Shown piece by piece: positions 24,701-32,643 of a stretch of DNA of 64,000 nt. Below the pieces are notes generated by a model that had not been told where the DNA came from, did not search any database, and was given only the letters and a program-made list of their open reading frames with translations. This DNA comes from Conexibacter sp. CPCC 205762 (GTDB lineage Bacteria; Actinomycetota; Thermoleophilia; Solirubrobacterales; Solirubrobacteraceae). The first letter of the stretch is position 1. Each line of letters opens with the position of its first letter. Position numbers and translations under genes: made by a program. The DNA lies in contig NZ_JAUTDN010000021.1 of NCBI RefSeq assembly GCF_030646155.1, forward strand, positions 1-64,000, in the 5' to 3' direction.

Positions 24701-27700
24701 TCGGGTCGTAGCTGAGCGAGCCGTCGGCGCCGACTCTGACGGTCGCGCCTCTGGCGGTTCTGAACGCTCTGCCGACGTTGCCGGCGGCGCCGTTGACCTG
24801 GTCGACGGTGAGCGTGTCGCCGTCGGCGTCGGTGTCGTTTCTGAGCAGGCCCGGCGCGCTCAGCGTCGCGACCGTGTCCTCGTCGGTTCTGACCGTGTCG
24901 TCGATCGCGTCAGGTCTGTCGTTGACGCCGGTCAGCGTGAATCTGACCGTCGCCGTGGCGGTCCCGCCGTTGCCGTCGGAGACCTCGTAGGTGACGGTGT
25001 CGTCGACTCTCTGGCCCGCTCTGAGCGAGTTGAATCTGCCGTTGGGGTCGTATCTGACCGCGCCGTCGGCCCCGATCGTCACGAGCGCGCCGGAGGCCGC
25101 TCTGAAGGTCGTGCCGACGTTGGCCGGGCTGCCGTCGACCTGGCTGACCGTGAGCGTGTCGCCCTCGGCGTCGCTGTCATTGGCGAGCACGCCCGGCGCG
25201 GGCACCGTCAGCGCGGTGTCCTCGTCGGTGCTGTACGCGTCGCCGACGGCGATCGGTCTGTCGTTGACGCCGCTGACGGTGACGCTGATCGTCGCCGTGT
25301 CGGTGCCGCTGTTGCCGTCGCTGACGCGGTAGCTGATCGTGTCTCTGGCCTCCTCGCCGGCTCTGAGCGCGTCGAATCTGCCGTTGGGGTCGTAGCTGAG
25401 CGAGCCGTCGGCGTTGACTCTGACGGTCGCGCCTCTGGCGGAGGTGAACGCTCTGCCGACGTTGCCGGCCGAGCCGTCGACCTGGTCGACGGCGAGCGTG
25501 TCGCCGTCGGCGTCGCTGTCGTTTCTGAGCACGCCCGGCGCGGCGACGGTGAGGAGCGTGTCCTCGTCGGTTCTGTAGGCGTCGGCCGCGGCGACCGGTC
25601 TGTCGTTGACGCCGCTGACGGTGACGCTGATCGTCGCCGTGTCGCTGCCGCCGTTGCCGTCGGAGACCTCGTAGGTGACGCTGTCGTCGACTCTCTGGCC
25701 GGCTCTGAGCGTCTCGAATCTGCCGTTGGGGTCGTAGCTGAGCGAGCCGTCGGCGTTGACTCTGACGGTCGCGCCTCTGGCGGAGGTGAACGCTCTGCCG
25801 ACGTTGCCGGCCGAGCCGTCGACCTGGCTGACGGCGAGCGTGTCGCCGTCGGCGTCAGTGTCGTTTCTGAGCACGCCCGGCGCGGCGACCGTCAGCAGCG
25901 TGTCCTCGTCGGTGCTGTACGCGTCGCCGGCGGCGACCGGTCTGTCGTTGACGCCGCTGACGGTGACGCTGATCGTCGCCGTGTCGGTGCCGCCGTTGCC
26001 GTCGCTGACGCGGTAGCTGATCGTGTCGCTCGCTTCCTCGCCGGCTCTGAGCGCGTCGAAGGCGCCGGCCGGGTCGTAGCTGAGCGAGCCGTCGGCGTTG
26101 ACTCTCACCGTCGCGCCTCTGGCGCTTCTGAACGCGCTGCCGACGTTGCCGCCGCTGCCGTCGACCTGGTCGATCGTCAGCGTGTCGCCCTCGGCGTCTC
26201 TGTCGTTGGCGAGCAGGCCGGGCGCGGCGACGGTGAGGGGCGTGTCCTGGTCGGTTCTGTAGGCGTCGTCGGCGGCGACCGGTGCGTCGTTGTCGCCGCT
26301 GATCGTGACGGCGATCGTGGCGCTGTCAGTGCCGCCGTTGCCGTCGCTGACGCGGTAGCCGATCGTGTCTCTGGCCTCCTCGCCGGCTCTGAGCGCGTCG
26401 AAGGCGCCGGCCGGGTCGTAGCTGAGCGAGCCGTCCGCTCTGATCAGCACCGTCGCGCCTCTGGCGCTTCTGAAGGAGGCGCCGACGTTCGCGCCGGAGC
26501 CGTCAGCCTGGTCGACCGCGAGCGTGTCGCCGTCGGGGTCGCTGTCGTTGCCGAGCACGCCCGGCGCGGCGATCGAGAGCGGCGTCTGCTCGTCGGTTCT
26601 GTAGGCGTCGTCGACCGCGTCGGGCGCGTCGTTGACGGCGGTGACGGTGAATCTGACCGTCGCCGTCGCTCTGCCGCCGTTGCCGTCCTCGACCGTGTAC
26701 GCGATCGAGTCGACGATGCTCTGGCCTCTTCTGAGGCCGCTGGCGACGCCGCTCGGGTCGTATCTGAGCGCGCCGTCGGCGTCGATCGTGACCGTGCCGC
26801 CTCTCGCCGTTCTCGTCGCTCTGCTGACGTTCGCGCCCGCGCCGTCGACCTCGGTGACGGTGAGCGTGTCGCCGTCGAGGTCGCTGTCGTTGGCGAGCAC
26901 GCCGGGCGCCGCGTCGGTGACGGTGACGCCCTCGTTGGTGCTGTAGGCGTCGTCGCCGGCGGTCGGCACGTCGTTGACCGCGATCACGTCGAGTCTCGCC
27001 GCGACCGGCGCCGAGCTGGTGCCGCCGGCGTCGGTGACGAGGAAGCGGATCGAACGCTGCACGGTCGACGGCGCGTCGCTCGTGTTGCGGTATCTGACTC
27101 CGCGCAGGGCGGTCTGGTAGGCGGCCAGCGACGCTCTGCCGCTCAGTCTGAGCGTGCCGCTGGGCGCGTCGTAGGAGGCGCTGATCCCGGCCGGCGGCGC
27201 GGTCAGCTCGAGCACGTCCTGGCCGGCGGCGAGGCCGCTGACGATCTGGACGGTCGCACCGGAGCCGTCGGTCGAGTCGGGGTCGCTGACGGTGAGGCCG
27301 CCGTCGACCGTCGTCGCCGGGTCGTTCTCCGTGTATCTGACGGTGCCGCCGCTGAGCGTCACGACCGGCGGGTCGGCGATCGCTCTGACCGTCACCGTCT
27401 TGGTCGCGGCCGCGCTCGTGAGCGCGCCGTCGGTGACGCTGAAGGCGACGCTGCGCGGGCCCGCTCTCGGGTCTCTGCCGGCGTTCGCGTAGGCGACCGA
27501 GCGCAGCGCTCTCTCGTAGTCGGCGAGCGGCGCTCTGCCGCTCAGCGTCAGCACGCCTCTCGCTCTCTCGAAGCTGCCTCTGATCGTCGCGGTGTCGCTG
27601 AAGACGAGCTGGTCCTCGCCGCCGGCGAAGCCGCCGCCGATCGCGATCGTCGCGCCGGTCAGGTTCGGCGAGTCGACGTCTCTGACCGTCAGCGCCGCGT

Positions 27701-29498
27701 CGATCGCGGTCGCCGGGTCACCCTCGGTGAAGGCGGTCGCGCCGGCCGAGGTCGTCACGACCGGCGCGTCGTTGACCGCTCTGACGGTGACGGTGACCGT
27801 CGCCGTCGTCGAGATCAGCAGCGCGACGGTGACGCGGAACTGGAACGTGTCGCTGCCGTTGAAGTCCGGGTCGGGCGTGTAGGTGAGGAAGCGGTTGGTC
27901 GGGAAGCTGAAGTCGCTCAGTCTGCCGTGGGCGGGGTTTCTGACGATCGAGAAGAAGCCCGTGAGCGCCTGTATCGGATCGCTCGCGAGGTCGATTCTGA
28001 TCGCTCTGTCCTCGTCGGTGGAGACGCTCTGGTCCTGCGCGAACGGCGGGACGCCGATGCTCTGCGGCTGCGGCGCGGGGCCGCCGCCGCCCTTCGGGAA
28101 GTTGACGAACTGCTGCGGGTGGACGCCGAGCGGCTTCAGCTTCGCCGCCGCGTTGCCGCGCGCGAAGCCCTCCGTCAGCAGCGAGCCGAGGAAGGGCGTG
28201 CCGCCGGCGACGGCCGCGCTGGCCTTGTCGACGGCGCCGCTGTCGGCCAGCAGCCCGTCGATGCCGGTCAGGACGCGGCTGGTGAAGGCGAGCTGGGTGG
28301 CGCCGCTGCCGGCGGGGCAGAGGCTGCGCGAGCCGGGGATGCAGGCGTAGGCGGTCTCGTCTCTCTCGCTCGCGGTCAGCAGCACGCGCAGGTTCGGCTC
28401 GCTCTTGAGCGCGTCGATCAGGCCGCCCGCGTAGGGCGCGTCGACGAGCAGCTGGAAGTCGGTGCCGGGGTTGGCGCGCAGCAGCGCGCGCAGCTCGTCG
28501 GCGCGCAGATCCTGCTGCTCGAGCCGTCCGTCGGCGTGGCCGGAGGCGCCGAGGCTGACGGTCGGCTGGCCGCCCTCGACGCCGCCGCCGGCGATCCACA
28601 GCAGCACGCTCTTGCAGCCGTGGCCTCTGATCAGGCGCGTGACGAAGGCCGACGGCGTGAGGCCGTCGCGGGTCGAGTAGCGGGCGGCGACGAAGCCGCG
28701 GTCGCGCTTCTCGAGGTCGGACAGGAGGCTGCCGACCGCGGCGCGGGTGCGGTCGACGCTGGCGTAGTCGTACGCGTTGCCGAGCATGTCAGCGACGGTG
28801 ATCCCGCACGCGTGCGCGCGCGCGAGCGCCAGCGCCGCCCGGTCGGCGCCGGCCTTGGCGGCGACGGTCGTCCCGCGCGCCGTCTTGCGGGCGCTGTCCT
28901 TGCGGGCGGTGCCGGCGACGCGGGGGAGGCGCGTGAAGACGCGGAATCTGCGGTCGCGGTAGGCGACGGCGTTGCGCAGGTAGAGCGGCGGCCGGCCGGC
29001 GACCAGCGGCGGCCAGTCGAAGCTCGCGCTGACGCGCACCGTGCCGCTGTCGACGCCGACGAGCGCGACGCGGCCGGGGTGCTGGTAGAGCCGGAAGGGG
29101 CCGCGGTCCTCGTAGTAGAGCCAGGCCGCCTCGCCGCCGACGCGGATCACCTGCGGCGCGCGCGTGACGTCGGCGCCCGCTCTGCGCAGGCGGTCGCGGC
29201 GGACGGCGGTGTTGGGCGCGAAGGCGGAGCTGGCGCTTGCGCGCTCGGCGCCGGCCTGGCGCACGACCGTGCCGGCGGCGAGCGGCCGCCCCTGCCGGAA
29301 GACGATCACCGGCGCGTCACCGCGCTCGGAGCCGAGCGCGCGCAATGCGGCGCGATCGGCGCTCGCGGGCGAGATCGCCCGCGCCGGGCTCGCGAAGGCG
29401 ATCAACGCGATCGCGCAGATGAACATCGCCGCAGCCGCTCCGCGCAGTCCCTGCGCGGTCGAGCGGTCGGCTCCTGACGGATTCCCGGAGACGGTCAC
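21786..29498 (-). CDS. Giant exported repeat protein: degenerate caspase-like domain, tandem repeats, beta-helix
   Basis: About 2,570 residues. A signal peptide (AAAAMFICAIALIAFASPARA) is followed by: a ~400-residue N-terminal part with a caspase-like fold in which the catalytic residues look lost (LLWIAGGGVEGG for the His strand, LLVDAPYAGGLIDAL for DSCYSGG); three cadherin-like segments; seven tandem ~114-residue repeats (DDAYRTDEDT..PGVLxNDSDxDGDTL...VSDGNGGTDTATISVTVSGVNDRP) and a divergent eighth; then ~900 residues of right-handed parallel beta-helix ending in YIAARNTLSTVNAFPPGSG. No LPXTG or C-terminal anchor is seen. Asp-rich repeats suggest calcium binding. GTG at 29498 with GGGAGGG six bases upstream is preferred over ATG at 29513. 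A probable adhesin or surface-layer component. Confidence 0.85.
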   Translation of the reverse strand: MTVSGNPSGADRSTAQGLRGAAAAMFICAIALIAFASPARAISPASADRAALRALGSERGDAPVIVFRQGRPLAAGTVVRQAGAERASASSAFAPNTAVRRDRLRRAGADVTRAPQVIRVGGEAAWLYYEDRGPFRLYQHPGRVALVGVDSGTVRVSASFDWPPLVAGRPPLYLRNAVAYRDRRFRVFTRLPRVAGTARKDSARKTARGTTVAAKAGADRAALALARAHACGITVADMLGNAYDYASVDRTRAAVGSLLSDLEKRDRGFVAARYSTRDGLTPSAFVTRLIRGHGCKSVLLWIAGGGVEGGQPTVSLGASGHADGRLEQQDLRADELRALLRANPGTDFQLLVDAPYAGGLIDALKSEPNLRVLLTASERDETAYACIPGSRSLCPAGSGATQLAFTSRVLTGIDGLLADSGAVDKASAAVAGGTPFLGSLLTEGFARGNAAAKLKPLGVHPQQFVNFPKGGGGPAPQPQSIGVPPFAQDQSVSTDEDRAIRIDLASDPIQALTGFFSIVRNPAHGRLSDFSFPTNRFLTYTPDPDFNGSDTFQFRVTVALLISTTATVTVTVRAVNDAPVVTTSAGATAFTEGDPATAIDAALTVRDVDSPNLTGATIAIGGGFAGGEDQLVFSDTATIRGSFERARGVLTLSGRAPLADYERALRSVAYANAGRDPRAGPRSVAFSVTDGALTSAAATKTVTVRAIADPPVVTLSGGTVRYTENDPATTVDGGLTVSDPDSTDGSGATVQIVSGLAAGQDVLELTAPPAGISASYDAPSGTLRLSGRASLAAYQTALRGVRYRNTSDAPSTVQRSIRFLVTDAGGTSSAPVAARLDVIAVNDVPTAGDDAYSTNEGVTVTDAAPGVLANDSDLDGDTLTVTEVDGAGANVSRATRTARGGTVTIDADGALRYDPSGVASGLRRGQSIVDSIAYTVEDGNGGRATATVRFTVTAVNDAPDAVDDAYRTDEQTPLSIAAPGVLGNDSDPDGDTLAVDQADGSGANVGASFRSARGATVLIRADGSLSYDPAGAFDALRAGEEARDTIGYRVSDGNGGTDSATIAVTISGDNDAPVAADDAYRTDQDTPLTVAAPGLLANDRDAEGDTLTIDQVDGSGGNVGSAFRSARGATVRVNADGSLSYDPAGAFDALRAGEEASDTISYRVSDGNGGTDTATISVTVSGVNDRPVAAGDAYSTDEDTLLTVAAPGVLRNDTDADGDTLAVSQVDGSAGNVGRAFTSARGATVRVNADGSLSYDPNGRFETLRAGQRVDDSVTYEVSDGNGGSDTATISVTVSGVNDRPVAAADAYRTDEDTLLTVAAPGVLRNDSDADGDTLAVDQVDGSAGNVGRAFTSARGATVRVNADGSLSYDPNGRFDALRAGEEARDTISYRVSDGNSGTDTATISVTVSGVNDRPIAVGDAYSTDEDTALTVPAPGVLANDSDAEGDTLTVSQVDGSPANVGTTFRAASGALVTIGADGAVRYDPNGRFNSLRAGQRVDDTVTYEVSDGNGGTATATVRFTLTGVNDRPDAIDDTVRTDEDTVATLSAPGLLRNDTDADGDTLTVDQVNGAAGNVGRAFRTARGATVRVGADGSLSYDPTGQFDALKPGEQATDSFTYRASDGNGGTDTATVSVTIDGVNDAPSAAADSYDGVGNTTLVVSDPVPAGEAAKQLTGSVEDNDSDPDNSSAELSVRAERVSSRLGGFATLQSDGSFTYVPPTGTTATSDSFDYTISDGSATARGTVTVRLAGRVWYVDNTEAAGGTGRSSDAFDTLGEATTAAGSGDTIFVHTGDGGTTGQNAGAVLGANERLIGEADDLVIGGDLLYDGTAARRPSIGNAGGAGVTLANGSTVQGLAIAGSGGAAISGRSGTAGSTIADVTLSGNSGGIALSGTTGTFNVSDVDANVSGGAALSAANAGTLNLTSAGTIALRSSGGRAVDVSGTALSGAIDSATASGSGGGVALQTTTGSIAFGDVAVNVSGGTGFLADTVAGLSVPAAGTVNVADSGGTAVAIRNNTAPSVTFDTVSGTGAGTTGIDVTGNRGGGTTTFSGTTTTSTGSGAGVNLDNNTGHAIAFGGPLSVTTTSGAGFSATRGGTVTATGAGSRIGSTTGTALKIDSTTIGAADATFQSISANGAANGVVLNQTGSSGNLAVTGTGAAGSGGTITNIRGADGSTAGIGLYLNQTSGPAFRSLALSNNDGWAVRGTSVSGLSLDSSTINGTNGTNDAFDEGSVYLTDPTGATGITNSAISGAVEDNVHVNATTGTLDLTFSGNDVGANSTATGSNAMLLETRNSVTSRATVSGNQFRSSREDLFQATTTDQASSTVNVTGNTMTNAQTQVSGAGGILLQTAGSGAGTALRYLVQNNRVSGTLGPAVFVQKGTGIATAQGRIDNNQVGVAGVTGSGSRQGSGIDVEARGQGTHTYAITNNTVRQVQQDGIALISGEDGIADSGVVTVNATVSGNTVAEPAIARTLTGFRSEMADPAATVTECLDLQGNTLTGSGPFGGDVRILHDFPQNTIRLPGYAGGAQDGVAVENYIAARNTLSTVNAFPPGSGPGFVNGGAGCTQPS
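24563..26957 (-). repeat. Seven tandem ~342-bp coding repeats
   Basis: Each unit encodes about 114 residues beginning near [DG]DAY[RS]TDED and ending near VSGVNDRPVAA. Copies 3-5 share long near-identical DNA stretches, so recombination, strain-to-strain copy-number change and assembly collapse are all possible. Outer copies are more diverged. Confidence 0.9.
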
Positions 29499-29640
29499 GC
29501 CGTTCCCTCCCATGCGCCGCGGGTGGCCCGCGCCACGAACCGCGAATCGTCGGTCACTCGTGAGGCACGTCCTGGTGATGCACCCACGTTTGGTACTTCA
29601 GCACGAAGTCGCTGGAGGATACGCATCTGCAGCCTGATTG

Positions 29641-29654
29641 CGCAAATAGTTGCG
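29641..29654. promoter_or_regulatory. Inverted repeat CGCAA-ATAG-TTGCG
   Basis: A perfect 5-bp inverted repeat in the 237-bp divergent region between the giant surface gene and the tail-collar genes. It could serve either promoter. No regulator is identified. Confidence 0.3.
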
Positions 29655-29735
29655 AAACATTGAACACGCTTTGCATCTCTCGTCTGACATCTATACGGTG
29701 CGGCGCATCACGTCGGCGGCAAGGGAGCACGCGGT

Positions 29736-30242
29736 ATGGGGACACCCTTTCTGGGCGAAATCCGCCCGATGTCGTTCAACTTCCCACCTCGAGGGTGGGC
29801 GCAGTGCGATGGCCAGCTGTTGCCGATCAACCAGAACCAGCCGCTCTTCTCGCTGCTCGGCACGACCTACGGCGGAAACGGGCAGACGACCTTCGCGCTG
29901 CCGAACCTGCGCGGCCGGCTGCCGGTCGGCTGGGGCGGCGGCAACGCGCTCGGCGAGATCGGCGGCAGCGAGGCGGTGACGCTGAATCCGAGTCAGATCC
30001 CGGCGCACATGCACACGCTGTTCGCGTCCAAGGTGGCCGGCAACGACGCCTTCCCGGGGATCTTCGCGTCGGCCGCGAACCTCTACACCGGGCCGACGAA
30101 CCTGACGCCGGTCGGCACCACGCCGACGAGACCGCCGCCGACGATCTCACCTGCGGGCTCGGCGGCGCACAGCAACGTGATGCCGTTCTCGGTGCTCAAC
30201 TTCTGCATCGCCCTCCAGGGCATATTCCCGTCACGCAACTAG
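29736..30242 (+). CDS. Tail-collar domain protein (first of three)
   Basis: 168 residues of the phage tail collar / microcystin-dependent-protein (MdpB) type: FLGEIRPMSFNFPPRGWAQCDGQLLPINQNQPLFSLLGTTYGGNGQTTFALPNLRGR is the collar domain, followed by a variable middle and the family C-terminus (NVMPFSVLNFCIALQGIFPSRN). AAGGGAGC lies upstream of the ATG. It shares the whole domain layout with the two genes that follow. Function outside phages is poorly known, and the fold is a trimeric receptor-binding tip in phage tails. No signal peptide is present, although the neighbouring gene is a surface protein. Confidence 0.9.
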   Translation: MGTPFLGEIRPMSFNFPPRGWAQCDGQLLPINQNQPLFSLLGTTYGGNGQTTFALPNLRGRLPVGWGGGNALGEIGGSEAVTLNPSQIPAHMHTLFASKVAGNDAFPGIFASAANLYTGPTNLTPVGTTPTRPPPTISPAGSAAHSNVMPFSVLNFCIALQGIFPSRN

Positions 30243-30260
30243 AGGTCGAGGAGAACGACG

Positions 30261-30779
30261 ATGTCTGAGCCGTACGTCGGCGAGATCCGCATGTTCGGCG
30301 GCAACTTCGCGCCCAACGGCTGGGCCAACTGCGATGGGGCGCTGCTGCCGATCTCCGAGAACGAGACGCTCTTCAACCTGATCGGCACCACCTACGGCGG
30401 TGACGGCCAGGAGACCTTCGCGGTGCCGAACCTGAACGGCCGCGCGTCGATGCACATGGGCACCGGCAACGGCCTCACGACCCGGATACTGGGCGAGGTC
30501 GGCGGCAGCGAGAGCGTGACGCTGACGACCAGCCAGCTCGGCGGTCACCAGCACAACCTGATGGCGAGCCTCGACAACGCGACCGGCGCCAACCCGGGCG
30601 ACGCGGTGCCGGGGACGGTCGGGACGGTCCAGATCTACCGCAGCGGCGCCAACGGCCAGACGATGCCGGCGCAGGCGGTCGACTTCAGAGGCAGCAGCCA
30701 GCCGCACGACAACATGCAGCCGTACCTCGTGATCCGTTTCATCATCTCCCTCTTCGGGATCTACCCGAGCCCCAGCTAG
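30261..30779 (+). CDS. Tail-collar domain protein (second of three)
   Basis: 172 residues, paralogous to its neighbours: YVGEIRMFGGNFAPNGWANCDGALLPISENETLFNLIGTTYGGDGQETFAVPNLNGR, variable middle (SLDNATGANPGDAVPGTVGTVQIYR), then HDNMQPYLVIRFIISLFGIYPSPS. A GAGGAGAAC ribosome-binding site lies in the 18-bp gap after the first gene. Clear operon member. Middle sections differ from copy to copy while the ends are conserved, as expected if the variable part makes specific contacts. Confidence 0.9.
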   Translation: MSEPYVGEIRMFGGNFAPNGWANCDGALLPISENETLFNLIGTTYGGDGQETFAVPNLNGRASMHMGTGNGLTTRILGEVGGSESVTLTTSQLGGHQHNLMASLDNATGANPGDAVPGTVGTVQIYRSGANGQTMPAQAVDFRGSSQPHDNMQPYLVIRFIISLFGIYPSPS

Positions 30780-30789
30780 GAGGCCATCG

Positions 30790-31308
30790 ATGTCGTCACC
30801 CTTCGTCGGCGAGATCAAGGTCTGGGCCGGGAACTTCGCGCCGACCGGCTACGCGACCTGCGCCGGTCAGCTGCTGCCGATCTCGCAGAACACCGCGCTC
30901 TTCTCGCTGCTCGGCACGATGTACGGCGGCGACGGCAAGTCGACCTTCGCGCTGCCGGACCTGCAGGGGCGCGTGCCGCTCCACGTCGACAACAGCCAGT
31001 ACTTCCAGGGCGAGCAGGCCGGCAGCGACTCCGTCACGCTGATCGAGGCCGAGATGGCGCGGCACAACCACGTCGTCAACGTCAACCAGGTCGACACCGC
31101 GAACCTGACGCAGCCGGGGCCCAACCGCATCATCGCGCAGTCGCGCAACGGCAACGCGTTCCAGACGAGCGGCACCGACAACGCCGTCGCGATGAACCCG
31201 AACGCGATCTCGGTCGCCGGGCAGACGCAGCCGCACTCCAACCAGCAGCCGTACCTGGTGCTGAACTACATCATCGCGCTGCAGGGCGTCTTTCCGCAGC
31301 GACCCTGA
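30790..31308 (+). CDS. Tail-collar domain protein (third of three)
   Basis: 172 residues: FVGEIKVWAGNFAPTGYATCAGQLLPISQNTALFSLLGTMYGGDGKSTFALPDLQGR, variable middle with Asn/Gln-rich strands, and HSNQQPYLVLNYIIALQGVFPQRP at the end. Only 10 bp from the previous gene with AGGAGGCC between them. A hairpin after it ends the operon. All three may form a hetero- or homotrimeric assembly, which is inference from the family. Confidence 0.9.
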   Translation: MSSPFVGEIKVWAGNFAPTGYATCAGQLLPISQNTALFSLLGTMYGGDGKSTFALPDLQGRVPLHVDNSQYFQGEQAGSDSVTLIEAEMARHNHVVNVNQVDTANLTQPGPNRIIAQSRNGNAFQTSGTDNAVAMNPNAISVAGQTQPHSNQQPYLVLNYIIALQGVFPQRP

Positions 31309-31318
31309 GGCTGGAGTC

Positions 31319-31352
31319 GAGGCTGAGCGTCGTCGCGGCGACTCTCAGCCTC
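31319..31352 (+). terminator. Terminator of the tail-collar operon
   Basis: GAGGCTGAG pairs with CTCAGCCTC (9 bp) around a 16-nt loop, ten bases after the third gene's stop. Confidence 0.65.
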
Positions 31353-31384
31353 AGCTCATCCGGGCGCGCTAGCGTGGCCCGCCC

Positions 31385-32566
31385 GTGTCCGTCCCCACGA
31401 GCACAACCGATCGCAGCGGTGCGATCGACGGCGCCCGCGGCCTCGCGGCGCTGTCGGTGCTGCTGTTCCACGCCTGGCTCTACACGCGCGCCGACGTCTC
31501 CGCCTCCTCACGGGTGACGACGCTCGACTACGTCGTGCACGAGGGGCGGCTCGGGCTGGTGCTGTTCTTCGTCCTCTCCGGCTTCCTGCTGTGGCGGCCG
31601 TTCGTCGCCGCCGCGCGCGGCCGCCGGCCGCGGCCCGGCACGCGCGAGTACCTCGTCCGCCGCGGCGCGCGCGTGCTGCCGGCCTACTACCTCGCGCTGG
31701 CCGGCTCGCTCGCGCTGCTGTGGGGCGCGCGCGAGACGCCCGGCGTGCGGCTGCCGCCGGCGGAGCTGCTGCCGCACTTCCTCGTCTTCGCGCAGAACTT
31801 CAACCCGGCGACGGTGATGAAGCTCGACCCGCCGATGTGGACGCTCGCGGTCGAGGTCAGCTTCTACCTGCTGCTGCCGCTGGTCGCGCTGCTGGCGCTG
31901 CGGCTGCCGCGCGCGCGGGCCGCGCAGCTGCTCGTGCCCGCGGCGCTGCTCGCCTTCGGCGTGATGTGGAACGTCGACATCGCCGGCACCGGCTCGATCG
32001 TCTCCAGCAAGCTGCTGCCGGCGATGCTGCCGTACTTCGCGCTCGGGATGGCCGTCGCGCTGGCGCTCGACGGCCGCCGCCCGTTCGGCCCGCGGGTCGC
32101 CTACCCGCTGCTTGCGCTGGGGCTGGCGCTGGTCGCCGGCGACGCCTGGTGGCAGGCGCATGGGGCGGCGGTCAGATCGCACTCGTACGCGTTCCGGATC
32201 TGGCGCGACCTGCCCGGCGCGGCCGGCTTCGCGCTCGTCGTCGCGGTCGCCGCCGGCAGCTCCGGCGCCGGCACCGCGCTGCTGCGGCTGCGGCCGCTGG
32301 TGTGGTTCGGGACGATCTCCTACGGCGTCTACCTGTGGCACGTGCCGCTGCTGCTGTTCGCGCGGCATCTCGGCCTGCTGCCGCTGCACACGCTGCCGGC
32401 GACGCTGGTCGCGCTGGCGCTGAGCGTCCCCGTCGCGGCGGCCAGCTGGCGCTGGGTCGAGCAGCCGGCGATCGAGCGGGCGCGCTGGTTCACGCGCCGT
32501 TGGCGCGAGCCGCTGGGGCGCGCGGCAGCGCGCGGCGAGCGCGGCGTCGCGCGCTCGCGCGCCTGA
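31385..32566 (+). CDS. Acyltransferase-3 family membrane protein (OafA/YrhL-like)
   Basis: 393 residues, about 10-11 helices. Family marks are visible: IDGARGLAALSVLLFHAWL at the N-terminus (the conserved R/H of Acyl_transf_3), LFFVLSGFLLWRPF, RRGARVLPAYYLAL, MWTLAVEVSFYLLLPL and the C-terminal SWRWVEQPAIERAR. These enzymes move acyl groups, usually acetyl, across the membrane to O-acylate surface glycans. No fused SGNH domain. The start is GTG at 31385. It stands alone between the tail-collar operon and a convergent regulator, so its acceptor cannot be told. Confidence 0.88.
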   Translation: MSVPTSTTDRSGAIDGARGLAALSVLLFHAWLYTRADVSASSRVTTLDYVVHEGRLGLVLFFVLSGFLLWRPFVAAARGRRPRPGTREYLVRRGARVLPAYYLALAGSLALLWGARETPGVRLPPAELLPHFLVFAQNFNPATVMKLDPPMWTLAVEVSFYLLLPLVALLALRLPRARAAQLLVPAALLAFGVMWNVDIAGTGSIVSSKLLPAMLPYFALGMAVALALDGRRPFGPRVAYPLLALGLALVAGDAWWQAHGAAVRSHSYAFRIWRDLPGAAGFALVVAVAAGSSGAGTALLRLRPLVWFGTISYGVYLWHVPLLLFARHLGLLPLHTLPATLVALALSVPVAAASWRWVEQPAIERARWFTRRWREPLGRAAARGERGVARSRA

Positions 32567-32643
32567 GCGGCAGACGCGCGGCGGGCGCCGGCCGCGGCTG
32601 CGGACGGCGAGCGGCGGTGCCGGCCGCGTCCGCGGGCGCCGGC

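Noticed and set aside
24563..26957. CRISPR-like regular repeats
   Set aside because: The unit is 342 bp, codes in frame and has no spacers; it is a protein-domain repeat.
24129..29477. A very long (1,782-codon) open frame on the + strand opposite the giant surface protein gene
   Set aside because: It is the mirror of a highly repetitive GC-rich coding strand. The translated sequence is Arg/Ala/Gly/Asp low complexity without domains, and the - strand frame has signal peptide, repeats and beta-helix.
29736..31308. Prophage remnant suggested by phage tail-collar domains
   Set aside because: No integrase, capsid, terminase or other tail genes nearby; collar-domain triplets occur in bacterial chromosomes independently of phages.
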